64,000 nt of DNA from Datura wrightii (taxonomy: Eukaryota; Streptophyta; Magnoliopsida; Solanales; Solanaceae), in contig JASDFA010000003.1 of the NCBI GenBank assembly GCA_035772735.1, positions 124,983,001 to 125,047,000 of the forward strand, written 5' to 3'. This document shows positions 1 to 10,995 of this stretch, piece after piece. Each line of letters begins with the position of its first letter. Position 1 is the first letter of the stretch. A program made the position numbers and the translations under genes. The notes under the pieces were generated by a model. It had not been told where the DNA came from. It saw only the letters and a list, made by a program, of their open reading frames with translations, and did no database searches.

Positions 1-1840
1 TAAAATCGCTAGGTAAGTAAAATCATTAAATCATGCATATAGTAAAACATAATCAAGATAAGATTCTGAGAGTAGGGCTTGCATGCTATTTTTAAAAATC
101 ATGATTTGAACGTAACTGAACATCATAACTGAATCGAATGACCCAATGTTGAAAACTGATAATTAAAATTGATGATTGGGTCAAACCCGCTGAAAACATA
201 ATATCATGACTGATGTATATGCATAACTGAAATCATGAGGAATAATGGGAGACTCGTCATATAATCGACATTACCGCGATAGAGCTTATGTGGTCCCAAC
301 TATTATACTCAAGAGGGTAGAGCACAAAACCTTGCCTGGCTAAGGACGAAACCATGATATCGATATCAAGCTGAAGGCCCTTTGGGGGCAGGGGAATCTC
401 ACAGGGGAGGTCCCAAAAGTATGTATATATAAGCTACGTTGGCACATAGTTCTGAGGCAAAGGGTTGGCTGACCTTTAGCCTACTCGATGCTAGACACTA
501 CTCTCATTGACATGTATTTTCTCTCCGTCATTTTTCAACGAAGCTGAACCATCGTCTAGTGACGAAGCTGAATGCAATAATACATGCAAAACTCTGATAG
601 CATAATATGAGGAGCCTTGGATTCAAACCATAGCACAAGCTAAAAATAATGGGAGTCTTGACTCCAAAACCATGGGATAAGCTAGTTCATGAAATCATAA
701 AACATACTTGATAATATGGGCTTTCCCAATACTTAAACATGCTTGAAATCAACTTAAGTCACTTTGAAACATGAACATAAACATGGGTATTTTGAAATAA
801 TACTTTCTTCGTAAACATCTCATCATACTTGAGCATATATCTTATAGATCTCAACTTTCATGAACATTCATGGATGGGCATCATAGTTTAGAAAACTTGA
901 AAACATAATTTATAATTTAAAACATTGTAAAATCTTCCCATTAATCATAATTCATCATTTAAAACATGCTTAAATCATACCCATGATTGAAACTTAGGAA
1001 ATCATGCATTAGGTAAAAACCCCATGGAATCATAAATTGGAACATCATGAATTGAGAGGGAATTGGGCATGGGTGTGGACAATTGCACCCATTCATAGCC
1101 TTATATACCTAAAGGGATTTGATTTTTACACTTCTTTGATTGCCCAAAGAGAATTGAGGAAGAACTTTGAAGACTAGACTCGATCACCTCTCAAACCTCT
1201 AAGCTTGCATGCATGAATTAGGATAGGCTTAGAATGACTGAACCCTTCTTAAAACACATTATTTCGAGCTTAAAACAATATAGTTTAGGACCTTAGGGAT
1301 TAGAAATGAGGAAAATACCCTTAATGAAATTCCTAGAAAAATTGCACTGCCAGTGGCAACGATCGTCACAACGGACCGTTACTGGCTTCCACGGTCCGTT
1401 GCAACCCCTCGTCATCTCATCCCTGATTCAGGTCTCAGGTCCCCTACCACGACCGAGAAGTATGAGTCGTTACAAGCTCCAACGACTTGTTGCTGCTAGT
1501 TGTCGTCACCACTGCCCTATCCTTGGGTTCCTCTCAATGGATGCTGACAATGACCCGTTGCTTCTAACAATGGGTCGTACAATGACTCGTTACCACCTCC
1601 CTGATCGAGACGAACCTCAAACGACTCCATCCAATGTCTCATTACAACCTTTAACGAGTCATTATGAGGATCATTACTCCCTAGCCCCATTCCGCAGCTT
1701 CTCTCCATGGGGACCTTCCACGGGTCATTGGTCCCACCAATAATCCGTACAATGAGTCGTCCTGAGTAGATTTTTAGATTTTTCTGCCAGTTTTCTTTTC
1801 AACTCCCAAGTCAAATATTAGGAACTTTCGGGGTATTACA
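1..1840 (-). repeat. 3' LTR of element A (partial)
   Basis: Matches 7363-9220 through most of its length. It ends at 1840 with GGGTATTACA, which read on the minus strand is the LTR start TGTAATACCC. The U3 part (about 1350-1765) holds many short inverted motifs such as ACGGACCGT/ACGGTCCGT and variants of AACGACTCGTT. Where the other LTR has a telomere-like patch, this copy (about 1197-1304) has ordinary unique sequence. No gene; the reading frames at 1306-1743 and 1517-1708 are chance frames in the repeats. Confidence 0.9.
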
Positions 1841-1856
1841 ATATCTCCCCCTTGGG
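1841..1856 (-). other. Polypurine tract of element A
   Basis: On the minus strand this reads CCCAAGGGGGAGATAT directly before the LTR start. It is the expected plus-strand DNA primer site. The same arrangement is seen in B at 10751. Confidence 0.8.
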
Positions 1857-2065
1857 AACATTCATCCTCAAATGTGGAAAAACATACTAAAAAATAGAAA
1901 AATGCAATCATCATACTCAAATACTGAACATACATGCTGGAAATGGATGGAGTGACTGACTCCGGTTTGCACTACATGACTAAACTGAATTGCTGAATCA
2001 CACATACATCTATTTACATGGAAGAAATTGAGGTACATGAACTGAACATGAAACTGAATAGAGTA
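1857..2065 (-). other. Element A 3' untranslated spacer
   Basis: Sequence between the last pol stop and the PPT. No ORF or motif of note; it matches B at about 10767-10995. Confidence 0.7.
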
Positions 2066-2524
2066 TTAAGGAGGAAACTGATACCTCAAGCAGGAAGGGA
2101 ATAAATGCGGGTATTTAGCCATCATATATGCTTTGGCTTCCCACATAGCTCCCTCAACATGTTGATTCCTCCATAAAACTTTGACTGAAGCTACTTCTTT
2201 GTTTCTTAGCTTTTGAACCTGACGATTCGGTATTTCTATCGAAACCATCTAATAACTAAGGCTGTCCTTCACATCTACGCTCTCCACCGGAACAACTAAA
2301 GATGGATTACCCAAACACTTCTTTAAGAGTGATACATGAAAAACTGGATGGACCAAAGCAAATTCTGAGGGAAACTCCAATTCGTGTGCTACCTTGCCAA
2401 CCCATTTCACAATCCTATGCGGGCCAATATAACAGGGACTAAGTTTCCCTTTCTTTTCGAACGTCATCACTCTCTTCATGGGAGATACCTTCAAAAACAC
2501 CCAATCATCGACTTCAAACTCAAG
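2066..2524 (-). pseudogene. Element A integrase C-terminus and chromodomain-like tail
   Basis: Minus-strand frames 2500-2249 and 2248-2066 form the end of the polyprotein, split by one stop after KDSLSY. Seen: FLKVSPMKRVM, then IGPHRIVKWVGKVAHELE, a GPY/F-like motif, then VHPVFHVSLLKKC. The final part has VASVKVLWRNQHVEGAMWEA, the short chromodomain-like end typical of plant chromoviruses. In intact family members this tail is thought to guide integration to modified histones. Here it cannot be made as part of a full polyprotein because upstream pol is broken. Confidence 0.85.
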
Positions 2525-3400
2525 CTATCTCCTCCTCACATCCGCATCGGACTTTTGGCAACTCTGAGCTGTTTTTAACCTCCCCTTTATAAGCTGAACT
2601 TTCTCCATGGCCTCATGGACTGAATATGGACCTATCATTACATCTTCACTGACTTTAAACCAATCAATAGGCGATCTACATCTCCGCCCATAGAGAGTCT
2701 CAAGCGGAGCTATCTGAATGCTGGAATAGTAGCTGTTGTTATTCGCAAACTCGATGAGAGGCATATGATCATTCCAACTACCCTTGAAGTCAATCACACA
2801 CGCTCTCAACATGTCCTCAAGAGTTTGAATAGTCCACTCTTCCTGACCATCTCTTTGCGGGTGAAATGTTGTGCTAAGCTTGACCTAAGTACCAAGTCCT
2901 TTTTGGAACGATCTCCAAAACTGGGAGGTAAACTAAGTACCTCTATCCGATATGATGGACAAGGGCATTCCATGCAACTGAACTAGCTCTCGAATGTATA
3001 GTTTAGCATAATTCCCCACTGAATCAATAGTTTTGACAAGTATGAAATAAGCTTCTTTGGTCAACCTATCCACGACCAGCCAAATAGAGTCATACTGTCG
3101 GAGAGTACGAGGAAACCTGGTAATGAAGTCCATATTGATCTCCTACCACAAGTAGGAATACTGATGTCTTGAAGTAGACCTCCTGGTCTCTGGTGCTCAA
3201 CCTTCACTTGCTGACAGTTCAGACACTTAGCCACAAACGCTACTATGTCCTTCTTCATGTCATTCCACCAATAGACTTCTCGTAGGTCATGGTACATCTT
3301 GGTGGCACATGGATGTATAGAGTATCAGGAACCATGAGCCTCGTGAAACATTTGATCTCTCAAATCACCAACATCCAATACATACAAATGACCCCCTGAT
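2525..3400 (-). pseudogene. Element A integrase (zinc-binding and catalytic core), frameshifted
   Basis: Three frames must be combined. The N-terminal HHCC zinc domain is visible as HEAH near 3345, then a broken IHP turn, then KCLNCQQVK near 3210. The core is at 3133-2933: MDFITRFPRTLRQ, IWLVVDRLTK and SIISDRGT carry the first two acidic residues. The third region continues as WNDHMPLIEFANN and YGRRCRSPIDWF (2812-2525). The enzyme would join retroelement DNA to the host. A frameshift lies near 3130 and stops separate the segments, so it is inactive. Assignment is firm from the motif order. Confidence 0.85.
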
Positions 3401-4015
3401 ATCGGAGCAAACCATCTCCCCCTTTTGGAGAAGACCTCTACCTTATGATTTTGAGCAAGTTCCTTTAACTTTACCAAAATAGGATCCTCGTCTTGTCTAG
3501 ATTTTACATCAGTCACCAAGGATGATTCTAATCCATTCTGAATAATGACACCACCATTGGTTGGGTCAACCAAACAAACTCCTAACCATGCAAGCCGATA
3601 CACATCTTTCACCAGCTCCTTCCTCCTCTCATCTACATGGGACACACTCTCCATAGAAATCCTACTAAGAGCATCCACCACCAGATTAGCCTTGCCCCGT
3701 TGTAGAGGATACTCATATAATAATCCTTGAGTAGCTCCAACCACCTTCTTTGATGCAGATACAAATTCTTTACATATTGTAGGCTTTTGTGGTCTGTAAA
3801 CACATCTATATGGACCCCATACAAATAGTGTCTCCAAATCTTCAAGGAAATTACTACAGCCGCTAATTCAAGATCATGAGTCGGATAATTCTTTTCATGA
3901 ACCTTCAGCGCCTAGAAGCATATGAAATAACCTTACCATGCTGCATCAATATACCACCAAGGTCGATCCTCGAAGCATCGCAATATACCACAAACCCATT
4001 GGTACCCTCAGGTAG
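3401..4015 (-). pseudogene. Element A RNase H region, degraded
   Basis: The start motif FVVYCDASRIDLGG (about 4000-3955) carries the first catalytic Asp of Ty3-type RNase H; later come DVFTDHKSLQYVKN and LELLKDYYMSILY (3845-3690). A frameshift near 3730-3700 moves the last motif (HxxGKANLVVDALSRISME) to another frame. The domain would remove genomic RNA during reverse transcription. The linker to integrase continues to about 3401 (DPILVKLKELAQNHKVEVFS). Several stops make it inactive. Confidence 0.8.
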
Positions 4016-5041
4016 GGTTAACACTCTGGTGCTGATTTGAGTCGAGTCTTCAACTCATGGAAGCTCATCCCAGAAGCCTCCGACCATTGGAACTTCACTT
4101 TCTTCTGGGTTAGTTTGGTCAACGGTGCTACAATTGATAAAAACCCCTCAAAAAACCTTTTATAATAACCAACTAAACCCAAGAAACTCCTAATATCTGA
4201 AGGATTCACCGATCTAGGCTAATTCTTCACCGCTTATATCTTTTTAGAGTCCACCTGTATACCTTCACTTGATACCATATGACCCAAAAATGCCACTAAG
4301 TTCAACTAAAACTCGCATTTACTGAATTTAGCATATAAGTGGGCGATCCTTAAGAGACTATAGCACCACCTTCAAATGAGTGGCATGCTCCTCGCTCCGA
4401 AAGTATATAAGGATGTACATGTCCAAGTATGGCTTGAACACCCTGTTCATCAAATCCATAAAAGTTGTAGGAGCATTCGTTAGTCCAAAAGACATAACTA
4501 TAAACTCGTAATGACCATACTGAGTCCTGAAGGTTTTCTTCAGGATGTCACTCTCCCGAACCCTGAGCTGATGGTATCCAGACCTGAGGTCTATCTTTGA
4601 AAAGCACTTAGCACCCTAAAGTTGTTCAAACAAATCATCAATCCTGGGGAGAGGATAGATGTTCTTGATGGTGACCTTTTTCAATTACCGATAATCAATG
4701 CATATACGAAGAGAACCATCTTTCTTGTAGACAAAGAGAATTGGTGCACCCTACAGGGATTTGCTAAGTCTGATGAAACCCTTATCTAGGAGGTCCTTCA
4801 ACTGCTCCTTCAACTCCTATAGCTCGGCTGGAGCCATTCTTTAAGAAGGAATAGATATAGGCTGCGTATCGAGAAGGAGGTTAATACCAAAATCAATCTC
4901 CTGCTCGGGAGGGATTCCCAACAAATCATCTAGGAAGACTTCTGGATAGTCACATACTACTGGAACTAACTGGATAGTTGGGGTTTTTGATGTAGCATCC
5001 TTAACCCTAACTAGATGGTACATGCAACCCTTGGAGATCAT
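4016..5041 (-). pseudogene. Element A reverse transcriptase, catalytic motif deleted
   Basis: Minus-strand frame 5041-4841 gives the pre-RT linker (YHLVRVKDATSKTPTIQ; PEVFLDDLLGIPPEQEIDF). RT then reads as FVYKKDGSLRICIDYR near 4740, CFSKIDLRSGYHQLRVR near 4590 and YEFIVMSFGLTNAPTTFMDL near 4490. Where related copies G (about 52087) and E (about 32716) have FIDD, this copy jumps from DMYILIYF to RSEEHA (about 4430-4390), so about 25 bp including the two catalytic Asp codons is missing. The connection motif PSDIRSFLGLVGYYKRFFEG is at 4209-4140. Stops are frequent. It cannot be functional. Confidence 0.85.
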
Positions 5042-5530
5042 CTTTTATCCTTAAGGTAGCAAATGAAATGACCCACAAGGCACAACTGAACTACCCTTCT
5101 ACTCTAAGACTGGCTCACCCGAAAATCTAAACTCTACTACATGGGTTCTACAATTTACTAAGGCATAGCATGCAAATAGCCAGTCCATGCCAAGGATAAC
5201 ATTAAAATCGACCATGGCTAACTCTACTAAATCTATTGAGGTGACTTTCTAAAGGACTGTGATAGGGACATTTGTATACACCCGTCTAGCTATAACTGAA
5301 TAACCAACTGGAGTAGAGACTGAGAAGGGTTCTGATAAGATTTTGAGACTGACTCCAAAACTACTAGCAACATAGGGTGTCACAAAAGAGAAGGTAGACC
5401 TTGGATCTAACAATACATATGCATCAAGATGGAATACTCGCAACATACCAGTGAGTACATCTGGGGAGACATCCTGCTCCTAACGGGATGCTAGGGCATA
5501 AAATCTATTTTGGCACTATTCGCCACCTAT
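5042..5530 (-). pseudogene. Element A aspartic protease region
   Basis: Frame 5446-5249 begins LRVFHLDAYVLLDPRSTFS. This is the flap-proximal start of a retroelement aspartic protease, where the usual D-S/T-G is represented by LDPRST, and it continues VTPYVASSFGVSLKILSEPF. A stop follows at 5249, with NVILGMDWL-like sequence further on. The enzyme would process Gag-Pol. The triad is altered (G to R relative to LDPGST-like copies elsewhere in the window). Broken by stops near 5247 and 5045. Confidence 0.75.
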
Positions 5531-5599
5531 ACTAATAGATGCTCCTTACTGAGCTAGGCATGCTGGTGGAGTTGTTGAACTGGAAGCTGCGCCTTAGGC

Positions 5600-6694
5600 C
5601 CTATCATGACCCTGCCTAGCTGTTGGGCAATCTCTAACCATCTGTCCAGGCTTCCTGCACCCGAGGCAAGCACCTGTACCCACTAAACACTAACATGTGT
5701 GTCTCCGAACACAACAACTACACTCTGGAGGGCTGATCTCTGTAGGTCTGCTACTCTGACCTCTCGAGCTTGATGCTCGTCCCCTATAATCGCTCCTAGA
5801 AATGTATGGAACACTCATAACCGAAGGAACTCGGGCTAAAGATCTCTGGTGGGATTGCTGACGGTACCCACTAGGTCTCTGCTTGGAGAATTCGAAGCTG
5901 TTAGTCCTGGCCCTCTTGGCCTCTCTCTCCCGCTCACTCATTTGTAGTGCCTCGATCTACTAGGTATGAAGGACTATCTAAGCAAAGTTAATGTCCTAAA
6001 GGAGCATTGCAGTCCTGCAATCCTTGACCAAGTAGTCCGCTATCCCATGAACAAACCTGCTCACATGGGCTCTCTGGTCCGCCACCATCTCAGGTGCATA
6101 CTTGGACAAATGAGTGAACTCCAAAGCATACTCCTGAACTGTCATATTCCCTTGTTTTAGATTAACAAACTTGGCCGCTTTGATCTCCCTCATCTCCCGA
6201 GAGAAGAATCGATCTAGTAAAGCGGCATGGAACTCATCCCAACTGATAGGGCCTACTCCAACTGCCCTACTATCCTTTCATTTCCTGAACCAAATGTGTG
6301 CAAATCCCTTCAACTAATACAAGGACAAATCGGCGCACTCCTCCCCAGTAACCCCCATAATCTGGATGATCTTCAAAATCTCCTCAATGAACTCATATGG
6401 ATCCTCGTCCACCATCGATCCAAGGAACTCAGGAGGGTTCATCCTCAGAAAGTCTCTAACTCTCATCGCTGCCACATTCCCGTTCTGCGGGACATGCGCT
6501 ACTATATGCTGCTTGACTTGGGCGGTCAAGGCTTGGGCTAAAATCTAAATGGCTGCCTTTAACTCAGCGTGGGTAACTGACTCGGGTATGTGCTCCTCAT
6601 GGGCTGGTGGGGCTTGTTGATGCCCGTCTCCATTGCCATCATCATGGCTATTTCTGTTTTCATTTCTTCTTCCGTTAACTCTGCGGGGAGGCAT
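5600..6694 (-). pseudogene. Element A gag (capsid/nucleocapsid), with defective zinc knuckle
   Basis: The start codon at 6694 opens MPPRRVNGRRNENRNS, as in G (39918). The capsid part includes AHVPQNGNVAAMRVRDFL and PEFLGSMVDEDPYEFIEEIL (6529-6314), then VQEYALEFTHLSKYAPEMVA (about 6150-6090). A basic linker EREREAKRART follows (5930). The nucleocapsid knuckle at about 5675-5630 reads CLGCRKPGQMVRDC, so the CCHC His is Gln. Stops occur near 6545, 6310 and 5960. Gag would package RNA. This copy is dead, and the knuckle change would weaken RNA binding even without the stops (inference). Confidence 0.85.
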
Positions 6695-6882
6695 GATTCT
6701 GCAAATGAATATAGCATGAGTTAGAGGGATAGAGAGACATTACACCACACAACATAGATTGTGAAAGAAGGGAACATTTCCTAAATGTCTCGTAGCCTCT
6801 TGTTCATAAGTGTGTTGCACTTCATACCCATGAAAAAGACTCTACTTAACATGACTTTCGGACACCCTAGGAAACTTCAAAA

Positions 6883-6900
6883 CCTAATTCTCAGATACCA
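6883..6900 (-). other. Element A primer binding site (initiator-Met type, diverged)
   Basis: The minus strand reads TGGTATCTGAGAATTAGG four bases inside the 5' LTR, close to TGGTATCAGAGC, the canonical site for initiator-Met tRNA in many plant Ty3/gypsy elements. The leader from 6882 to the gag start at 6694 holds no ORF. Confidence 0.8.
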
Positions 6901-6904
6901 AGTT

Positions 6905-9220
6905 TGTCATGACCCGAACACAGGCCCAGATTGAGACTATGGACAAGAAACCCCGAGAGGCTCCAAGTTCACCCATGACATGAACATACATCTAACTCGC
7001 TCATAGATAAGCGGAAGATCATCATAGATAACATAGCGGAAGTCAAAACAAAATAGAACATCTGATTACGTGCACAAGTCTAAAGATGAATAAAACTATT
7101 GTCCGGAAAAGCCTCTAACACTGACGAGTTGATGGGACAAGACCCCAACTAACTCACTATAATCTGAAAACTAAGAAAACAAAATACAATTGTTAAGAAG
7201 GGCCTTCGCAAGATGAGGACTCACCAACTGAGGCTAAGGAAAGCTAACTCAAGGAATTTGACTAGCGGCGGGACTGAACCATGATATCGGAACCTATATC
7301 ATAAAATGGTATAGTTAAGAGTATGCGGTCAGTATGTGAAATGTACCAAGTATGCAAGGTAAGTAAAACCGCTAGGTAAGTAAAATCACTAAATCATGCA
7401 TATAATAAAACATAATCAAGATAAGATTATGAGAGTAGGGCTTGCATGCTATTTTTTGAAATCATGATCTGAACATAACCGAACACATAACTGAATCGAA
7501 TGATTCAAAGCTGAAAGCTGATAATCATAAGTAAAACTGAACATTGGGTCAAACCCACTGAAAACATAATATCATGACTGATGAACATGCATAATTGAAA
7601 TCATGACGAACAATCAGAAACTCGTCATATAATTGACATTACCATGATAGAGCTTAAGTGATCCAACTATTATACTCAAGAGGGCAGAGCCGTCCAAACC
7701 CTTACCAAGGCTAAGGACGAAATCATGATATTGATATCAAGATGAAGGCCTCTTGGGGACAGCGGAAGCTCAGAGGGGAGGTCCCAAATGTATGTATCTA
7801 TAAGCTACGTTGGCGCGTAGTTCTGAGGCACATGGTTGATTGACCCTTAGCCTAATCAGTGCTAGAAACTACTCCCAAAGACATGAACTTGCTCTCCATT
7901 GTTTTTCAATGAAGTTGAACCATTATCTAGTGACGAAGCTGAATGCAATAATACATGCAAAAATCTGAAAACATAATATGAGGAGCCTTGGGCTCAAACC
8001 ATACCACAAACTGAAAATAATGGGAGTCTTGACTCCAAAACCATGTGGTAAGCTAGTTCATGAAATCATAAAACATACTTGATCATATGGGCTTGCCCAA
8101 TACATAAACATGCTTGAAATCAACTTGATTCACTTTAAAAACATGAACATAAACATGGGTATTTCGAAATCATACTTTCTTCGTAAACATCTCATCACAC
8201 TTGAGCAAATATCTCATAGATCTCAACTTTCATGAACATTCATGGATGGGAATCATAGTTTAGAAAACTTGGAATCATAATTTATAATTTAAAACATTGT
8301 AAAATCTGCCAAATAATAATAATTCATCATTTAAAACGGGCTTAGATTATACCCATGATTGAAACTTAGGAATTCATGCATTAGGTAAAAACCCCATGCA
8401 ATCATCAATTAGAACATCATGAATTAAGAGAAAATTGGGCATGGATGTACACAATAGCACCAATTCATAGCCTTACAGACCTGAAGGGATATGATTTTTA
8501 CACTTCCTTGATTGCCCAAAGAGAATTGAGAAAGAACTTTAAAGAAACTAGACTTGATCACCTCTCAAACCTCTAAACCTGAACCCTAAACTTGAACCAG
8601 AACCCTAAATCTTGAAGCCCTAAAACCCTAAACCCTGAACCTTCAAACCCTGAACCCTGAAACCTAAACCCTGAATCCATAGGGCTCAGGAATAACGAAA
8701 ATACCCTCAATGAAATTCCTAGAAAAACTGCACTGCCAGTGGCAACAGTTGTCATAACGGATCGTTACTGGCTCCCACGGTCCGTAACAACCCCTCGTTG
8801 TCTCATCCCTAATTCAGGTCTCATGTCCCTTACCATGACTGGACGGGACGAGTTGTTACAAGCTCCAACAACTCATTTTTTTTTGTAACCACTGCCCTAT
8901 ATTGGGTTTCCTCTAAAAGGATATTGACAACGACCCGTTGCTTCAATAATGGGTCATACCACGGCTCGTTACAGCCTCCCTAATTGAGACCAACCTCAAA
9001 ATAAATCCATCTAACGACTCATTACAACCTACAATGGGTCATTTTGAGGCTCATTACTCCCCAGTTCGATTCTGCAGCTTCTCCCCGCAGGGACATTCTA
9101 CAGGTCATTGGTCCCACCAACGATCCGTACAACGAGTCGTCTTGAGTAGATTTTTATATTTTTCTTCCAATTTTCATTTCAACTCTTGAGTCTAATATTA
9201 GGCACTTCCAGGGTATTACA
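6905..9220 (-). repeat. 5' LTR of element A
   Basis: Runs from TGTCATGACCCG to GGGTATTACA (TG...CA), 2316 bp. It matches the left LTR except for a patch at about 8574-8676 that is telomere-like. U3 palindromic motifs occupy about 8745-9140. Right-flank bases 9221-9225 (TAATG) should be the target duplication, but the partner lies outside the window. Confidence 0.9.
8574..8676. repeat. Degenerate telomere-like repeat patch (CCCTAAA/CCCTGAA)
   Basis: Several exact CCCTAAA units (the complement of the plant telomere unit TTTAGGG) and several CCCTGAA variants lie in about 100 bp, with spacers such as CTTGAA. The matching part of A's other LTR (about 1197-1304) lacks them. The minus-strand frame rich in GF/GS residues here is an artefact of the repeat. 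Confidence 0.8.
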
Positions 9221-10750
9221 TAATGTGAGACTCATCATATAACCGATATTACCACGATAGAGTTTACGTTGTCCCAACTATTACACTCAATTAGGCAGAG
9301 CCGTCCAAAGCCTTGTGAGGGCTAAGGGCGCTACCATGATATTGATATCAAGATGAAGGCTCCCTTGGGGCAAGGGAAGCTTGAGGTCCCAAATAATCTG
9401 AGCATACCTGTGTTGGTACATTGTTCTGAGGCATAGGATTGACTGAACCCTTATCCTACTCAGTGCTAGACACTACTCCTAAAAACATGCATATACTCTC
9501 CATCATTTTTCAATGAAGTAGAACCATCTTCTTGCAATGAAGCTAAATTGTAGTAGTACATGCATAATCTAAAAACATATCATGAGGAGCCTCGGCTCAA
9601 CCATACCACAAGCTAAAAAGTGGGAGTCTAGACTCCAAAACAATGTGGTGAACTAATAACATGAAGTTGAGGTAAATCATGAAACATACTTAATCATATG
9701 GGCAATGCCCAAACTTATACATGCTCTAAGATAGTCAACATCATGGATATAAACATGGGTAATTCAAAATAATGCTTTCATCGTAGATATCTCATCACAC
9801 TTGAAAACATAGATCATAATCTCAATCTTTCATGAACTTTCATAATTGGGCATCACAGTTTTAATACTTTGAAATCATAAATTTGTAATTTAAAGTCATT
9901 ATAAAACATGTCCATGAATCTTAAAACAACATTATAAACATCAATAGATTTTACCCATGATAGATACTTAGAAAATTTTACAAATTGGGTTAAAACCCCA
10001 TAGATTCATCAACTTAGAATTATATGAATTTGGAGAGTATTTGGGCATAGGAGTGAAGAAATACTCTCATTCATAACCCTACAAACCTAGGTACTTTGAA
10101 TTTCACAACCTCTCTTGAGAACCCAAGTGAATTGAGGAAAAACCTAAAGAATCCTCTAGCTTGCTCTTCAATAAACTCCTCAATCTTACATGCACAGAAT
10201 GGGGAGGTTTAGAATAGGTTAAGAACCCTTAAAAATCTTATAAGTTAGCTTAAAATGATGTATTTAAGGACTTAAGAGGTTAAAAATTATGAAAATACCC
10301 TTACTAAAATTCAAGTAAAATACTCTCTGCTAGTCACTACGAGGGAAACCACGACTTATGGTGTACCTGACGACTCGTGGTGACCCAATTGTGATGAACA
10401 CTGCCCAAATTTTCACACTTCAAATCTTGCTCCTAACCACGACCAACTACATGAGTTGTGGAGTCACTTCACAACTCGTGGCTGCCTCTCGTGACATCTC
10501 CGGGAAATTAAACCTCGAACCATAGACCATCTTGACTACGACTCACTTAACGACTCATTGCCTTAACCATGAATCGTTGCTTCTCTCGTGCTCACCCCTG
10601 ACTATGAGTTCCTGACAGTTCTCCTTTCACTTCACGAGTCACTTAACGACTCGTGAAGTCTCCGACGGTCGTCTTGTGACCTCGTGCAAAATTTCCTATT
10701 TTCTTTGTTTGAACCCTTGGATCTGATCTTAGGGCTTTCATGGTATTATA
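9221..10750 (-). repeat. 3' LTR of element B, split by insertion of A
   Basis: Aligns to 15362-16916 of B's 5' LTR and ends GGTATTATA at 10750, a mutated ...TTACA end. Its left part is missing because A is inserted there; it should lie left of position 1. U3 motifs around CACGACTCGTG are at about 10330-10680. Confidence 0.85.
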
Positions 10751-10766
10751 ATATCTCCTCCTTGGG
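10751..10766 (-). other. Polypurine tract of element B
   Basis: Minus strand CCAAGGAGGAGATAT-type tract beside the LTR, matching A at 1841-1856. The spacer to the integrase end at 10996 shows no ORF of note. Confidence 0.7.
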
Positions 10767-10995
10767 AACATTCGTCCTCAAATGTGAATGAACATACTAA
10801 AAGGCTGGGGAATAGAACTGAGATCTCAAATACTGAACATCTAAAGCTGAAAACTGACGAAGTGACTGAATCCGAACTGAAATACATGACTGAACTGAAA
10901 TCATGAATCACACATACATACATTAACATGAAAAAAATTGGGATGAATGAACTGAACATGAAATTTAATAGAGTGCTAAGGAGGAAATTGATACC

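Larger units (their letters stand above)
1..9220 (-). mobile_element. Element A: Del/Tekay-type Ty3/gypsy chromovirus, left LTR truncated by window edge
   Basis: Seen: two related long LTRs (1-1840 and 6905-9220) enclose a minus-strand internal region of 5064 bp reading gag, protease, RT, RNase H, integrase, chromodomain-like tail. The right LTR has TG...CA ends, with an initiator-Met-like PBS beside it at 6883-6900 and a purine tract beside the left LTR at 1841-1856. Position 1 aligns with about 7363, so about 460 bp of the left LTR lies outside. All coding parts carry stops and frameshifts. It sits inside B's 3' LTR, because DNA right of 9220 resumes mid-LTR at the point equivalent to 15362. 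Class assignment rests on gene order, PBS and protein motifs. Confidence 0.9.

Noticed and set aside
1306..1743. 145-codon ORF in A's LTR
   Set aside because: Falls in the short inverted motifs of U3; broken in the other LTR copy.
8573..8755. Gly/Phe/Ser-rich minus ORF
   Set aside because: Translation of the telomere-like repeat.
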